DNA from: Streptomyces sp. NBC_01241
GTDB taxonomy: Bacteria > Actinomycetota > Actinomycetes > Streptomycetales > Streptomycetaceae
Assembly (NCBI RefSeq): GCF_041435435.1
Contig: NZ_CP108494.1
Coordinates: forward strand, 2,266,501-2,330,500
Length of the DNA: 64,000 nucleotides
Direction: 5' to 3'
Shown one piece after another: positions 8,945 through 17,852 of this stretch; the stretch's first letter is position 1, and the number at the start of each line of letters is the position of its first letter. The notes below the pieces were generated by a model. The model had not been told where the DNA came from and ran no database searches. It worked only from the letters and a program-made list of their open reading frames with translations. The translations under genes were made by a program, and so were the position numbers.

Positions 8945-10144
8945 GTGACCACGGCCCACCCCGTCCAGGATCTCGACGTCCAGCCGACGCCCCTCGCCCT
9001 CCTCCTGCTCGGCCGCGAGGCCGACCCGAAGAGCGAGCGCGGCGTCGAGTGTCCCGGCGACCTGCCCTCCCCGTCCGACCCGGACCTGGTGGAGCGCGCC
9101 CGCGCGGCCAAGGAGAAGCTCGGGGACAAGGTATTCGTCCTCGGCCACCACTACCAGCGCGACGAGGTCATCCAGTTCGCGGACGTCACCGGCGACTCCT
9201 TCAAGCTCGCCCGGGAAGCGGCGGCGCGCCCGGAGGCGGAGTACATCGTCTTCTGCGGCGTGCACTTCATGGCCGAGTCCGCGGACATCCTGACCACCGA
9301 CGACCAGAAGGTCGTGCTGCCGGACCTGGCGGCGGGCTGCTCGATGGCCGACATGGCCACCGCCGAGCAGGTCGCCGAGTGCTGGGACGTGCTGACCGAC
9401 GCCGGGGTCGCCGAGCAGGTCGTCCCCGTCTCGTACATGAACTCCTCCGCCGACATCAAGGCTTTCACCGGCCGGCACGGCGGCACGATCTGCACCTCGT
9501 CCAACGCGAAGCGGGCGCTGGAGTGGGCGTTCGAGCAGCGGGAGCCCTCTGCGGGCAAGGTGCTCTTCCTGCCCGACCAGCACCTGGGCCGGAACACCGC
9601 GGTCCGGGACATGGGGATGACCCTGGAGGACTGCGTCCTCTACAACCCGCACAAGCCGAACGGCGGCCTCACCGCCGAGGAGCTGCGCAACGCCAAGATG
9701 ATCCTGTGGCGCGGGCACTGCTCGGTGCACGGGCGCTTCTCGGTCGACTCCGTCAATGAGGTGCGCGAGCGCATTCCGGGCGTCAATGTGCTGGTGCACC
9801 CGGAGTGCAAGCACGAGGTCGTGGCGGCGGCGGACTACGTCGGCTCGACGGAGTACATCATCAAGGCCCTGGAGGCGGCGCCGGCCGGCTCGAAGTGGGC
9901 GATCGGCACCGAGCTGAACCTGGTACGCCGCCTGGCGAACCGGTTCGCGGCCGAGGACAAGGAGATCGTCTTCCTCGACAAGACGGTGTGCTTCTGCTCG
10001 ACGATGAACCGGATCGACCTGCCGCACCTGGTGTGGGCCCTGGAGTCGCTGGCCGAGGGGAACCTGGTCAACCGGATCGAGGTCGATCCGGAGACGGAGA
10101 AGTACGCGAAGCTGGCGCTGGAGCGGATGCTGGCGCTGCCGTAG
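8945..10144 (+). CDS. nadA: Quinolinate synthase A
   Basis: A 399-residue enzyme of NAD biosynthesis that condenses iminoaspartate with dihydroxyacetone phosphate to quinolinate using a [4Fe-4S] cluster. Family signatures include LGHHYQRDEVI, CGVHFMAESADIL, AGCSMADMA and the C-terminal EIVFLDKTVCFCSTMNRI, which carries the cluster Cys. I chose GTG 8945 over the in-frame GTG at 8936 because AAAGGG then sits 8 nt upstream and the product begins MTTAHP as in relatives. The A+T-rich stretch at 8880-8935 is the likely promoter zone. nadB and nadC are not in the window. Confidence 0.96.
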   Translation: MTTAHPVQDLDVQPTPLALLLLGREADPKSERGVECPGDLPSPSDPDLVERARAAKEKLGDKVFVLGHHYQRDEVIQFADVTGDSFKLAREAAARPEAEYIVFCGVHFMAESADILTTDDQKVVLPDLAAGCSMADMATAEQVAECWDVLTDAGVAEQVVPVSYMNSSADIKAFTGRHGGTICTSSNAKRALEWAFEQREPSAGKVLFLPDQHLGRNTAVRDMGMTLEDCVLYNPHKPNGGLTAEELRNAKMILWRGHCSVHGRFSVDSVNEVRERIPGVNVLVHPECKHEVVAAADYVGSTEYIIKALEAAPAGSKWAIGTELNLVRRLANRFAAEDKEIVFLDKTVCFCSTMNRIDLPHLVWALESLAEGNLVNRIEVDPETEKYAKLALERMLALP

Positions 10145-10197
10145 GGGGTTCGGCGGGGGCGGTGGTGGGGCGCCTGCGGCGGGCCTGTTCCCCGCCC

Positions 10198-10262
10198 CGT
10201 CCCTTCCCGTAACGGGGGCTCAGCCCCGGCCCCCGCGCCTCGAACGCCGACGGGCTGAGCAG
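10198..10262. repeat. Copy of a common Streptomyces intergenic repeat
   Basis: The segment with GGGGCTCAGCCCC followed by CGCCTCGAACGCCGACGGG matches, from memory, a repeat seen many times between genes in Streptomyces genomes, in which a GGGGCTnnGCCCC palindrome precedes a CGCCTCAAACGCCGGCGGG-like run. It lies between convergent nadA and the RND gene. Its function is unknown. Confidence 0.65.
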
Positions 10263-10275
10263 CGGACCAACGGAG

Positions 10276-10310
10276 AAGGCCCCGGCACCGAACCACGGTG
10301 CCGGGGCCTT
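10276..10310. terminator. Bidirectional hairpin between nadA and the RND pump gene
   Basis: A perfect 14-bp GC-rich stem (10276-10289 with 10297-10310) and a 7-nt loop between convergent genes; the outer AA/TT pairs give a short T-run on each strand. Confidence 0.85.
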
Positions 10311-10322
10311 CCGTCTGCCGGG

Positions 10323-13300
10323 TCAGGCCTTTGCGGGCTCCGGCTCCTCGACGGTGGCGTCCACCGCCTCGTCCGGCGTCGGCATACCCGCCTTCTTCGC
10401 CCGCTTGATGGCCTTCTTCTTCGCGCGGCGCTCCTTGCGGAGCTCCACCATCGCGTAGAGCGTCGGCACGAGCAGCAGGGTCAGCAGGGTCGAGGTGACC
10501 AGGCCGCCGATCACCACGACGGCGAGCGGCTGCGAGATGAAGCCGCCCTCGCCGGTGACGCCGAGCGCCATCGGGAGCAGCGCGAAGATCGTCGCCAGGG
10601 CGGTCATCAGGATCGGGCGGAGCCGGTGACGGCCGCCCTCGATGACCGCTTCGACGACTCCCATGCCCTGCGTCCGGTACTGGTTGATCAGGTCGATCAG
10701 CACGATCGCGTTGGTGACCACGATGCCGATCAGCATCAGCATGCCGATCATCGCCGGTACGCCCATCGGCGTGCCGGTGACCAGGAGCAGACCGAGCGCG
10801 CCGGTTGCCGCGAACGGGATGGAGACCAGCAGGATCAGCGGCTGGATCAGCGACCGGAAGGTCGCCACCAGCAGCATGAAGACGATCGCGATCGCGGCCA
10901 GCATGGCCAGGCCGAGCTTCAGGAACGCGTCGTTCTGGTCCTCGGAGACACCGCCGATGGTGGCGGTGGCGCCGTCCGGGAGCTTCAGGGCGTTGATCTT
11001 CGTCTGCAGCGCGGCGCTGACCGCACCGGTGTTGTCACCGGTGGGCCTGGCGGTGATGGTCGCGGCGCGCTGACCGTCGATCCGGGTCATCGAGACCGGT
11101 CCGGGGACCAGCTCGACGTCGGCGATCGAGCCGAGCTTGACCGGGCCGAGCGAGAGGTCCTTCAGCTCGGCCATCGTGGTCGCCGGGTGGGCGGACTTGA
11201 TGACGACGTCACGCTCGGTGTCGTCCATGATCGCCTTGCCGGACGGGGTGCCGTGCACCGCTCCGGCGACGGCCGCGCCGAGCGTGGCCTGGTCGAAGCC
11301 GGCGTCCGCGGCCTTGGCGTTGGCCTTGACCGAGATCCGCGGGATGCTCTGCGCCAGGTCGCTCTGGACGTCGGTGACATCCTTCAGCTTGGCCACCTCG
11401 GCCCGCACCTCTTCGGACGCCTTCTTCAGGACGTCCGCGTCAGCGGCCTTGACCACGACGCTGAGGTCCTGGCTGCCGAAACCGCCGCCCGCGGAGATGG
11501 TGGTGTCACCGATGTCGTCGAGCTTGCCGAACTCCGCTTCGAGGCGCTTCTGCACGGCCTCGGAATCACCCGCGTCCTTCAGGGTGATCTGGTACGAGGC
11601 CTGGTTGGAGCCCGTACCGCCGCCGAAGGCCGCCATGAAGCCGGAGGAGCCGACGGTGACCTGGTAGTCCTTGACACCCTTGTCGCCGACGAGGACCTTC
11701 TCGACCTTCTTGGCCGCCTCGTCGGCGGCCGCCAGGCTGGTGCCGGGGGTCAGCTCCTGCTTGACGGAGAGGACTTCCTGCTCGCCCTGGTCGAAGAAGT
11801 TGGTCTTCAGCAGCGGGGCCATGCCGAAGGTGCCGAGCAGCACCACGACGGCGATGACGATGCTGGTGATCCTGCGCCGGGTCGCGAAGCGCAGCACCGG
11901 AACGTACAGCCGCTGGAGCCGGCTGCGGGCCTCCTTCTCCTCGGCCTTGCGACGGGCCTCGTCCGGGTTCTCCGCGCTGCCCTTCGGGGCGCGCAGGAAC
12001 CAGTACGACAGGACGGGCACGACGGTCAGCGAGACCAGCAGGGAGGCCAGCAGGGCCGCGGTGATGGTCAGCGAGAACGAGCCGAAGAGCTCGCCGACCA
12101 TGCCGCCGACGAGGCCGATCGGCAGGAAGACGGCGACCGTGGTGAGGGTCGAGGAGGTGACCGCGCCGGCCACTTCCTTCACCGCGGTGATGATCGCCGA
12201 CTGGCGCTCCTCGCCGTAACCGAGGTGCCGCTTGATGTTCTCCAGGACGACGATCGAGTCGTCGACGACGCGGCCGATCGCGATGGTCAGCGCGCCGAGC
12301 GTGAGCATGTTGAGCGACAGGTCGCGGGTCCAGAGCACGATCAGCGCGAGGACCACGGAGAGCGGGATGGAGACCGCGGTGACCAGGGTCGAGCGCAGCG
12401 AGGCGAGGAAGACCAGGATCACGATGACCGCGAAGAGCAGACCCAGCGCACCCTCGGTGGTCAGACCGGAGATCGCCTTGGAGACGGCGGGGCCCTGGTC
12501 GGAGACGACGGTCAGTTCGGCGCCGGCGCCGAGGTCCTTGCGGAGGTCGGGGAGCTTGTCCTTGACCGCGTTCGAGATGGCGACGGCACTGCCGTCCTTG
12601 TCCATCGTGGCCATCACGGCGAGGCTCGGCTTGCCGTTGGTACGGGTGATGGAGACCGCGGTGGACGGCTCCTGCTTCACCGTGGCGACGTCACCGATCC
12701 GGACCGGCTTGCCGGTCTTGCCCGTCGCCGGGTCCTTCGCGGCGACCCGCAGGTCCTCGATCTGCTTCAGCGAGGTGAAAGCGCCACCGACCTGGACGGT
12801 GCGGCTCTTGCCCGACTCGGAGAAGGAACCGGCGGGGACGGTCGCGCCGCCCGACTTGAGCGCCTCGGAGAGCGTCATGGTGTTCAGGCCGGCCGCGGCG
12901 AGCTTCTTGTCGTCGGGCGTGATGGAGACCTGGAGGTCCTGCACGCCGTTGACGGAGACCTGGCCGACGCCGTCGATGTCCTCCAGTGCGGGGACGACGG
13001 TGCGGTCCAGCTGGTCGGCCAGCGCCTGCTGGTCCTTGTCGGAGGTGACGGCGAGGACGACGGTCGGCATGTCGTCCGTCGAGCCGGCGACGACCTGCGG
13101 GTCCACGCCGTCGGGAAGCTGGACGCGGGCGCGGTTCACCGCCTGCTGGATGTCGGCGACGAGCTGCTTGGTGCCCTCGCTGCCGAAGTCGAAGGACGCC
13201 ATGATGACGGCGTTGCCCTCGCTGGCGGTCGAGGTGACGCCGGTGACCCCGTCGACGGCCTTGATGGAGTTTTCGAGCGGCTCGACGACCTGCTTCTCCA

Positions 13301-13478
13301 CCACATCGGGCGACGCACCCTGGTAGGGGGCGAGCACCGACACCATCGGGAGTTCGATGGTGGGCAGCAGCTGCTGCTTGAGCTGCGGGATCGCGATCGC
13401 TCCGAATACGAGGGCGACGATCGAGATCAGTCCGATCAGGGCCCTTTGCGCGAGGCTGAATCTGGACAGCCAGGACAT
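10323..13478 (-). CDS. RND-family efflux permease (HAE1/AcrB-like)
   Basis: A 1051-residue proton-driven exporter with the full RND layout: one N-terminal helix (about 13-33), a large extracellular porter loop (about 35-335), a helix bundle that includes GRVVDDSIVVLENIKRH (the proton-relay Asp pair of helix 4), a second large loop, and a last helix bundle ending in a Lys-rich tail. It resembles the ACR_tran family rather than MmpL. No membrane-fusion or outer-membrane partner is nearby, as expected in a Gram-positive. The ATG follows AGAGAG. The two-component genes just upstream are co-directional and could control it, but 163 bp separate them. Substrate unknown. Confidence 0.93.
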   Translation of the reverse strand: MSWLSRFSLAQRALIGLISIVALVFGAIAIPQLKQQLLPTIELPMVSVLAPYQGASPDVVEKQVVEPLENSIKAVDGVTGVTSTASEGNAVIMASFDFGSEGTKQLVADIQQAVNRARVQLPDGVDPQVVAGSTDDMPTVVLAVTSDKDQQALADQLDRTVVPALEDIDGVGQVSVNGVQDLQVSITPDDKKLAAAGLNTMTLSEALKSGGATVPAGSFSESGKSRTVQVGGAFTSLKQIEDLRVAAKDPATGKTGKPVRIGDVATVKQEPSTAVSITRTNGKPSLAVMATMDKDGSAVAISNAVKDKLPDLRKDLGAGAELTVVSDQGPAVSKAISGLTTEGALGLLFAVIVILVFLASLRSTLVTAVSIPLSVVLALIVLWTRDLSLNMLTLGALTIAIGRVVDDSIVVLENIKRHLGYGEERQSAIITAVKEVAGAVTSSTLTTVAVFLPIGLVGGMVGELFGSFSLTITAALLASLLVSLTVVPVLSYWFLRAPKGSAENPDEARRKAEEKEARSRLQRLYVPVLRFATRRRITSIVIAVVVLLGTFGMAPLLKTNFFDQGEQEVLSVKQELTPGTSLAAADEAAKKVEKVLVGDKGVKDYQVTVGSSGFMAAFGGGTGSNQASYQITLKDAGDSEAVQKRLEAEFGKLDDIGDTTISAGGGFGSQDLSVVVKAADADVLKKASEEVRAEVAKLKDVTDVQSDLAQSIPRISVKANAKAADAGFDQATLGAAVAGAVHGTPSGKAIMDDTERDVVIKSAHPATTMAELKDLSLGPVKLGSIADVELVPGPVSMTRIDGQRAATITARPTGDNTGAVSAALQTKINALKLPDGATATIGGVSEDQNDAFLKLGLAMLAAIAIVFMLLVATFRSLIQPLILLVSIPFAATGALGLLLVTGTPMGVPAMIGMLMLIGIVVTNAIVLIDLINQYRTQGMGVVEAVIEGGRHRLRPILMTALATIFALLPMALGVTGEGGFISQPLAVVVIGGLVTSTLLTLLLVPTLYAMVELRKERRAKKKAIKRAKKAGMPTPDEAVDATVEEPEPAKA

Positions 13479-13641
13479 GGGTGGGTCTCTCTTCTGTGGC
13501 TTAAGCGGCAGATGGGCGGGTAGCTGGGGACAGACCCGGCCCAGCTATACGATCACCCATCCGCAAGGCCGGAAGCGTCGGCCCAAGGTCGCTTTCTTAC
13601 GCCGCGCATACCGCAGGTGGAGTACGCCGAATCTCCACCCG

Positions 13642-14337
13642 TCACTCCACCCTGGGGCGCACCAGGCCCGATTCGTACGCAATGACCACCAATTGCGCCC
13701 GGTCCCGCGCGCCGAGCTTCGCCATCGCCCTGTTCACATGCGTCTTGACGGTGAGCGGGCTGACGGCGAGCCGTTCGGCGATCTCGTCGTTGGAGTGGCC
13801 GCCCGCGACCAGGACCAGCACCTCGCGCTCGCGGCCGGTGAGCGCGTCGAGCCGCGCGGAGTGCTCGGCGGCGCCCAGCCCGGCGCCGCCCGAACTGCCG
13901 CCCTGCGCAAGGAAGGTGGCGATCAGCCCCTTGGTCGCGGCGGGCGAGAGCAGCGCCTCGCCGCCCGCGGCGATCCGGATGGCGTTGAGGAGTTCCTCCG
14001 GTTCCGCCCCTTTTCCGAGGAAGCCGGACGCCCCGGCCCGCAACGACTGCACCACGTACTCGTCCACCTCGAAGGTGGTGAGCATGACGACCCGCACGTC
14101 CGCCAGTTCGGGATCGGCGCTGATCATGCGGGTCGCGGCAAGTCCATCCGTACCGGGCATCCGGATGTCCATCAGCACCACGTCGGCGCGGGTCGACCGG
14201 GCGAGCTCCACGGCCTGTGCGCCGTCCGCCGCCTCGCCGACCACCTCCATGTCGGCCTCCGAGTCGACCAGCACCCGGAACGCGCTGCGCAGCAGCGCCT
14301 GGTCGTCGACGAGCAGCACCTTGATGGGCGGTGTCAT
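13642..14337 (-). CDS. NarL/LuxR-family response regulator
   Basis: A 231-residue regulator. Residues 4-120 form a receiver with the acidic pair Asp11-Asp12, phospho-acceptor Asp57 (VLMDIRMPG) and the conserved Lys in GFLGKGA. A Gly/Ala linker leads to a LuxR-type HTH at about 165-225 (LTGREREVLVLVAGG, then LTVKTHVNRAMAKLG). The ATG overlaps the kinase stop by 4 bp, so kinase and regulator are coupled, kinase first. Targets are unknown; the downstream RND gene is a candidate by position. Confidence 0.95.
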   Translation of the reverse strand: MTPPIKVLLVDDQALLRSAFRVLVDSEADMEVVGEAADGAQAVELARSTRADVVLMDIRMPGTDGLAATRMISADPELADVRVVMLTTFEVDEYVVQSLRAGASGFLGKGAEPEELLNAIRIAAGGEALLSPAATKGLIATFLAQGGSSGGAGLGAAEHSARLDALTGREREVLVLVAGGHSNDEIAERLAVSPLTVKTHVNRAMAKLGARDRAQLVVIAYESGLVRPRVE

Positions 14338-15593
14338 GCGTTCTCCCCCGTCCGGTCCGCCGCGCCCGGCTCCTCGGGCTCTGCCGTACGGGCCTTGACG
14401 GGCAGGATCGCATGGACCCGGAACCCGCCCCCGTAGCGGGGGCCCGCGGTGAGGGAGCCGCCGAGTGCGGTGACGCGTTCGCGCATGCCGAGGAGGCCGT
14501 GGCCGCCGCCGTCCCCGTTGTGGCCGCCCCCGCCCGAGCCGTTGTCGATGACGGTGATCTCGGCGGTGGCCCCGACCCGTACGACGCTCACTTCGGCCTT
14601 CGCGCCGGGGCCCGCGTGCTTGCGCACATTGGTCAGCGCCTCCTGGATCACCCGGTACGCGGCCAGGTCGACGGCCGCGGGCAACGGGGGCCGCCGGTCG
14701 GTGCAGGCCACCTCGACCGGGAGCCCGGCCCGCCGGACGGTGTCCACCAGTTCGTCGAGGACGGCGAGCCCCGGCGCCGGTTCGGTCGGCGCCTCCGGGT
14801 CGCCGGACTGGCGCAACAGCCCAACGGTGGCCCGCAGTTCGTTGAGCGCGGAGCGGCTGGCCTCCCGGACGTGGGCCAGTGCCTCCTTGGCCTGGTCGGG
14901 GCGCTTGTCCATGACGTGGGCGGCCACCCCAGCCTGGACGTTGACCAGGGCGATGTGGTGGGCGACGACATCGTGCAGATCGCGGGCGATCCGCAGCCGC
15001 TCCTCGGCGACCCGGCGCCGGGCCTCCTCGTCGCGGGTGCGCTCGGCCCGTTCGGCGCGCTCCCTGATCGCGTCGACGAAGGCGCGCCTGGAGCGGACGG
15101 CGTCCCCCGCCGCGCCGGCCATGCCGGTCCAGGCGAAGACGCCGAAGTTCTCCTGGCTGTACCAGGGCGCCCAACCGAAGAACATCGCGGCGGCCGTCAG
15201 CACGGCCATGGTCAGCAGCCCGACCCGCCAGGTGGTGGACCGGTCGGTGCGGGCGGCGACCGTGTAGAGCGCGATGACGGTGCTCATCACCACGGGCGCG
15301 GGCGGGTCGAATCCCACCAGCTCGACGACCGTCAGCCCGGCGGTGGCCGCGAGCACCGCCATGGGATTGCGCCGCCGCCAGATGAGCGCCACGGCACCGA
15401 GCACCATCAGGAGCACGCTGCCCGCCTCGGGAGCGCGGGTACCGAAGGAGGGCCCGTTCGGCACGCCCGGGTGGACGAACGAACCGATCGTCATGGCCAC
15501 GAGTACGGCCAGGGCGAGCGCGGAATCCAGCGCGAGGGGATGGTCGCGCAGCCAGTGCCGGACGCGCAGAACCCCGGTTCCGAGGGTGGTCAC
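14334..15593 (-). CDS. Two-component sensor histidine kinase, HisKA_3 type
   Basis: A 419-residue membrane kinase. The N-terminal half (about 20-170) has five or six transmembrane helices and no large extracellular sensor loop, so it probably senses within or at the membrane. A charged coiled linker (about 170-200) leads to the HisKA_3 box RIARDLHDVVAHH with phospho-acceptor His207, then the HATPase domain with the N-box QEALTNVRKHA and a C-terminal GLLGMRER G-box. It starts at GTG and is coupled to the response regulator gene. Confidence 0.94.
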   Translation of the reverse strand: MTTLGTGVLRVRHWLRDHPLALDSALALAVLVAMTIGSFVHPGVPNGPSFGTRAPEAGSVLLMVLGAVALIWRRRNPMAVLAATAGLTVVELVGFDPPAPVVMSTVIALYTVAARTDRSTTWRVGLLTMAVLTAAAMFFGWAPWYSQENFGVFAWTGMAGAAGDAVRSRRAFVDAIRERAERAERTRDEEARRRVAEERLRIARDLHDVVAHHIALVNVQAGVAAHVMDKRPDQAKEALAHVREASRSALNELRATVGLLRQSGDPEAPTEPAPGLAVLDELVDTVRRAGLPVEVACTDRRPPLPAAVDLAAYRVIQEALTNVRKHAGPGAKAEVSVVRVGATAEITVIDNGSGGGGHNGDGGGHGLLGMRERVTALGGSLTAGPRYGGGFRVHAILPVKARTAEPEEPGAADRTGENA

Positions 15594-15662
15594 GTCAAGC
15601 TACGTTACGGCGTGTCGCGCGGCAATCGGTCCGAGTCGTACGGAGAAATCGGTCGTAGCGGT

Positions 15663-15752
15663 CGTACCGGCAGTACTAGCCGTGCCGGCAGGACCGGCAG
15701 GACCAGCAGGACCAGCAGGACCGGCCGCACCGGTCGCACCGGTGACTCGGAG
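15663..15752. repeat. Degenerate 9-bp tandem repeat
   Basis: About ten imperfect copies of a CAGGACCGG-like nonamer lie between the kinase start and the pspAA terminator. All six frames over it look like low-complexity repeat peptides, so it is probably non-coding slippage sequence in the kinase upstream region. Confidence 0.7.
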
Positions 15753-15777
15753 AAGCGCTCAAGCGCGGGGACACGGC

Positions 15778-15814
15778 TGTGCCCCGTGACCGGCGGACCG
15801 GTCACGGGGCACAG
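15778..15814 (-). terminator. Terminator of the pspA-pspAA operon
   Basis: A perfect 17-bp stem with a 4-nt loop (15778-15793 region with 15798-15814), 75 bp past the pspAA stop. Confidence 0.85.
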
Positions 15815-15888
15815 GGGCACGGACGCGTGCGAGTGCTCGCGGGTGCGTGCAGGTGCTGGAGTGCGGGCGGCGTCGACCGGGAATGGCG

Positions 15889-16167
15889 TCAGCCGGGGAT
15901 CAGCCCGTCGTCCCGGAGCATGGCGCGCACCTCTTCGAGGGTCGCGTCGGACGACGGCAGGATCAGCTCGGACGGCTCCAGGGAGTCGTCCGGCAAGGGT
16001 TCACCGAGCTCGCGCACCCTGGCGAGGAGCGCGTGGAGAGTGGAGCGGAAGCCGGGGCCGTCGCCGCTCTCCATCTCGGCGAGCAGTTCGTCGTCGAGCT
16101 TGTTGAGCTCGGCGAGATGGCTGTCGGCCAGGGCGACCTGGCCCTCCCCCATGATCCGTACGATCAT
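15889..16167 (-). CDS. PspA-associated protein PspAA
   Basis: A 92-residue acidic protein beginning MIVRIMGEGQV and ending in a short helical segment. Size, start and position 9 bp behind pspA match PspAA, a small protein that accompanies PspA/IM30 in actinobacteria and is thought to act with it in envelope-stress responses. It has no membrane segment and is predicted helical with a Leu/Glu-rich centre. The second Met (residue 6) is an alternative start. Confidence 0.85.
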   Translation of the reverse strand: MIVRIMGEGQVALADSHLAELNKLDDELLAEMESGDGPGFRSTLHALLARVRELGEPLPDDSLEPSELILPSSDATLEEVRAMLRDDGLIPG

Positions 16168-16176
16168 GACGCCGCC

Positions 16177-16968
16177 TTAACTCTTGTCGAACTTGTGCGG
16201 GGACTGGGACGACTGCTGCTGCGCCGCGTCCTGCGGGCCGCCCTCGATCGCCTGCTGGGTGGGGCCGCCGGCCAGCTCGGCCTTCATGCGCTGCAGCTCC
16301 AGCTCCACGTCCGAACCACCGGAGATCCGGTCGAGCTCGGCGGCGATGTCGTCCTTGGCCGTACCCGTCGGGTCGTCCAGGGCGCCGGAGGCGAGCAGCT
16401 CGTCGATCGCGCCGGCCCGGGCCTGCAGCTGCTGGGTCTTGTCCTCGGCCCGCTGGATCGCCAGGCCGACATCGCCCATCTCCTCCGAGATCCCGGAGAA
16501 GGCCTCGCCGATCCGGGTCTGCGCCTGGGCGGCGGTGTAGGTGGCCTTGATGGTCTCCTTCTTGGTACGGAAGGCGTCGACCTTGGCCTGGAGCCGCTGG
16601 GCCGCGAGAGTGAGTTTCTCCTCCTCGCCCTGCAGCGTGGTGTGCTGCGTCTCCAGGTCGGTGACCTGCTGCTGGAGTGCGGCGCGCCGGGACAGCGCCT
16701 CGCGGGCCAGGTCCTCGCGGCCGAGCGCGAGCGCCTTGCGGCCCTGGTCCTCCAGCTTGGACGACTGGCCCTGCAGCTGATTCAGCTGCAGCTCCAGCCG
16801 CTTGCGCGAGGTCGCCACATCGGCGACACCGCGGCGTACCTTCTGAAGCAGCTCCAGCTGCTTCTGGTACGAGTAATCGAGGGTCTCGCGCGGATCCTCG
16901 GCCCGGTCAAGGGCCTTGTTTGCCTTCGCGCGGAAGATCATCCCCATACGCTTCATGACACCGCTCAT
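16177..16968 (-). CDS. pspA: PspA/IM30 family envelope-stress protein
   Basis: A 263-residue protein that is almost entirely coiled coil (about 25-215), with the PspA-type amphipathic N-terminus (KRMGMIFRAKANKALDRAEDP) used for membrane binding. PspA/IM30/Vipp1 proteins form ESCRT-III-like assemblies that protect a leaky membrane. The C-terminal 40 residues are Gln/Gly-rich and disordered. Several in-frame Met codons (1, 5, 8, 10) make the exact start uncertain by a few residues. It forms an operon with pspAA and is divergent from the DUF3043 gene across 284 bp, which must hold both promoters. Confidence 0.93.
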   Translation of the reverse strand: MSGVMKRMGMIFRAKANKALDRAEDPRETLDYSYQKQLELLQKVRRGVADVATSRKRLELQLNQLQGQSSKLEDQGRKALALGREDLAREALSRRAALQQQVTDLETQHTTLQGEEEKLTLAAQRLQAKVDAFRTKKETIKATYTAAQAQTRIGEAFSGISEEMGDVGLAIQRAEDKTQQLQARAGAIDELLASGALDDPTGTAKDDIAAELDRISGGSDVELELQRMKAELAGGPTQQAIEGGPQDAAQQQSSQSPHKFDKS

Positions 16969-17238
16969 GGGCTTCGCGCGCCCCCTTCTGACGGACTGAA
17001 CTCCAGCACTCCAACAGAACCCACAGTACGGGCCCTGCCTCTATTACCGCACTGTTCGCGCACAGATGTGCTCCTCCCCAAGGACGACTGCACCCGGTCA
17101 CCACTCCGGCCCAGGGAGTAGGTGGCGGTCGGGGAGACCTGCGGCGTCCACCGTGCGCAACACCCGGGGACACCTGCGAGGACGCGGGCCGTTGCCGGAT
17201 CGTTCCCGACCGGCCTGGGGTCGCGGGAAACGAACCCG

Positions 17239-17244
17239 TACCCT
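17239..17244 (+). promoter_or_regulatory. Putative -10 element (TACCCT)
   Basis: It fits TANNNT and ends 8 nt before the GTG start at 17253. No Shine-Dalgarno lies between, so the message is probably leaderless. Confidence 0.4.
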
Positions 17245-17252
17245 TGGGCCTT

Positions 17253-17852
17253 GTGTTCCGTAGCCGTTCGAAGGAAGAGAAGGCGTCCACCGGCAAGGTG
17301 ACGGCCGACCTCTCCAAGCAGCCCCGCGACCCGCAGGCACCCAAAGGTCGCCCCACCCCCAAGCGCAGCGATGCCCAGTCGCAGCGCCGTCGCGCCTCCA
17401 GTGGCGCGCCGCTCGATCGCAAGGAGGCCATGAAGCGGCAACGCGAAGCGCGCCGTGTGGACATGGCCAAGCAGCGTGAGGCGCTCGCCAGTGGCGACGA
17501 GCGCTATCTGCCGGTGCGCGACAAGGGCCCCGTGCGGCGCTTCGTCCGCGACTTCGTGGACTCGCGCTTCTGCATCGCGGAGTTCTTCCTGCCGCTGGCC
17601 GTGATCATTCTGATTCTCAGCGTGATCCAGGTGCAGAACATCCAGACCATCTCGCTGCTGCTCTGGCTGATCGTGATCGTGCTGATCGTCATCGACTCGA
17701 TCGGTCTCGCGTTCCGCCTGAAGAAGCAGCTGAACGCGCGCTTCCCTGATACGCCGAAGCGTGGCGCGGTCGCCTACGGCCTGATGCGTACGCTTCAGAT
17801 GCGTCGGCTCCGGCTGCCGAAGCCGCAGGTCAAGCGCGGAGAGCGGCCCTGA
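17253..17852 (+). CDS. DUF3043 membrane protein
   Basis: A 199-residue protein. The first 90 residues are highly basic and hydrophilic; two adjacent transmembrane helices follow (about 113-133 and 139-159), then a basic C-terminal tail of about 40 residues, so both ends are probably cytoplasmic. This is the layout of DUF3043, widespread in actinobacteria and of unknown function. GTG 17253 (MFRSRSKEEK) is chosen over the in-frame TTG at 17244 because relatives start with FRSRSKEEK. Its stop TGA overlaps the CTG that appears to start the next gene, so the two are coupled. Confidence 0.9.
   Translation: MFRSRSKEEKASTGKVTADLSKQPRDPQAPKGRPTPKRSDAQSQRRRASSGAPLDRKEAMKRQREARRVDMAKQREALASGDERYLPVRDKGPVRRFVRDFVDSRFCIAEFFLPLAVIILILSVIQVQNIQTISLLLWLIVIVLIVIDSIGLAFRLKKQLNARFPDTPKRGAVAYGLMRTLQMRRLRLPKPQVKRGERP

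Noticed and set aside
10626..13523. 965-codon plus-strand frame opposite the RND gene
   Set aside because: Asp/Arg/Gly-rich nonsense composition typical of antisense frames in GC-rich DNA.
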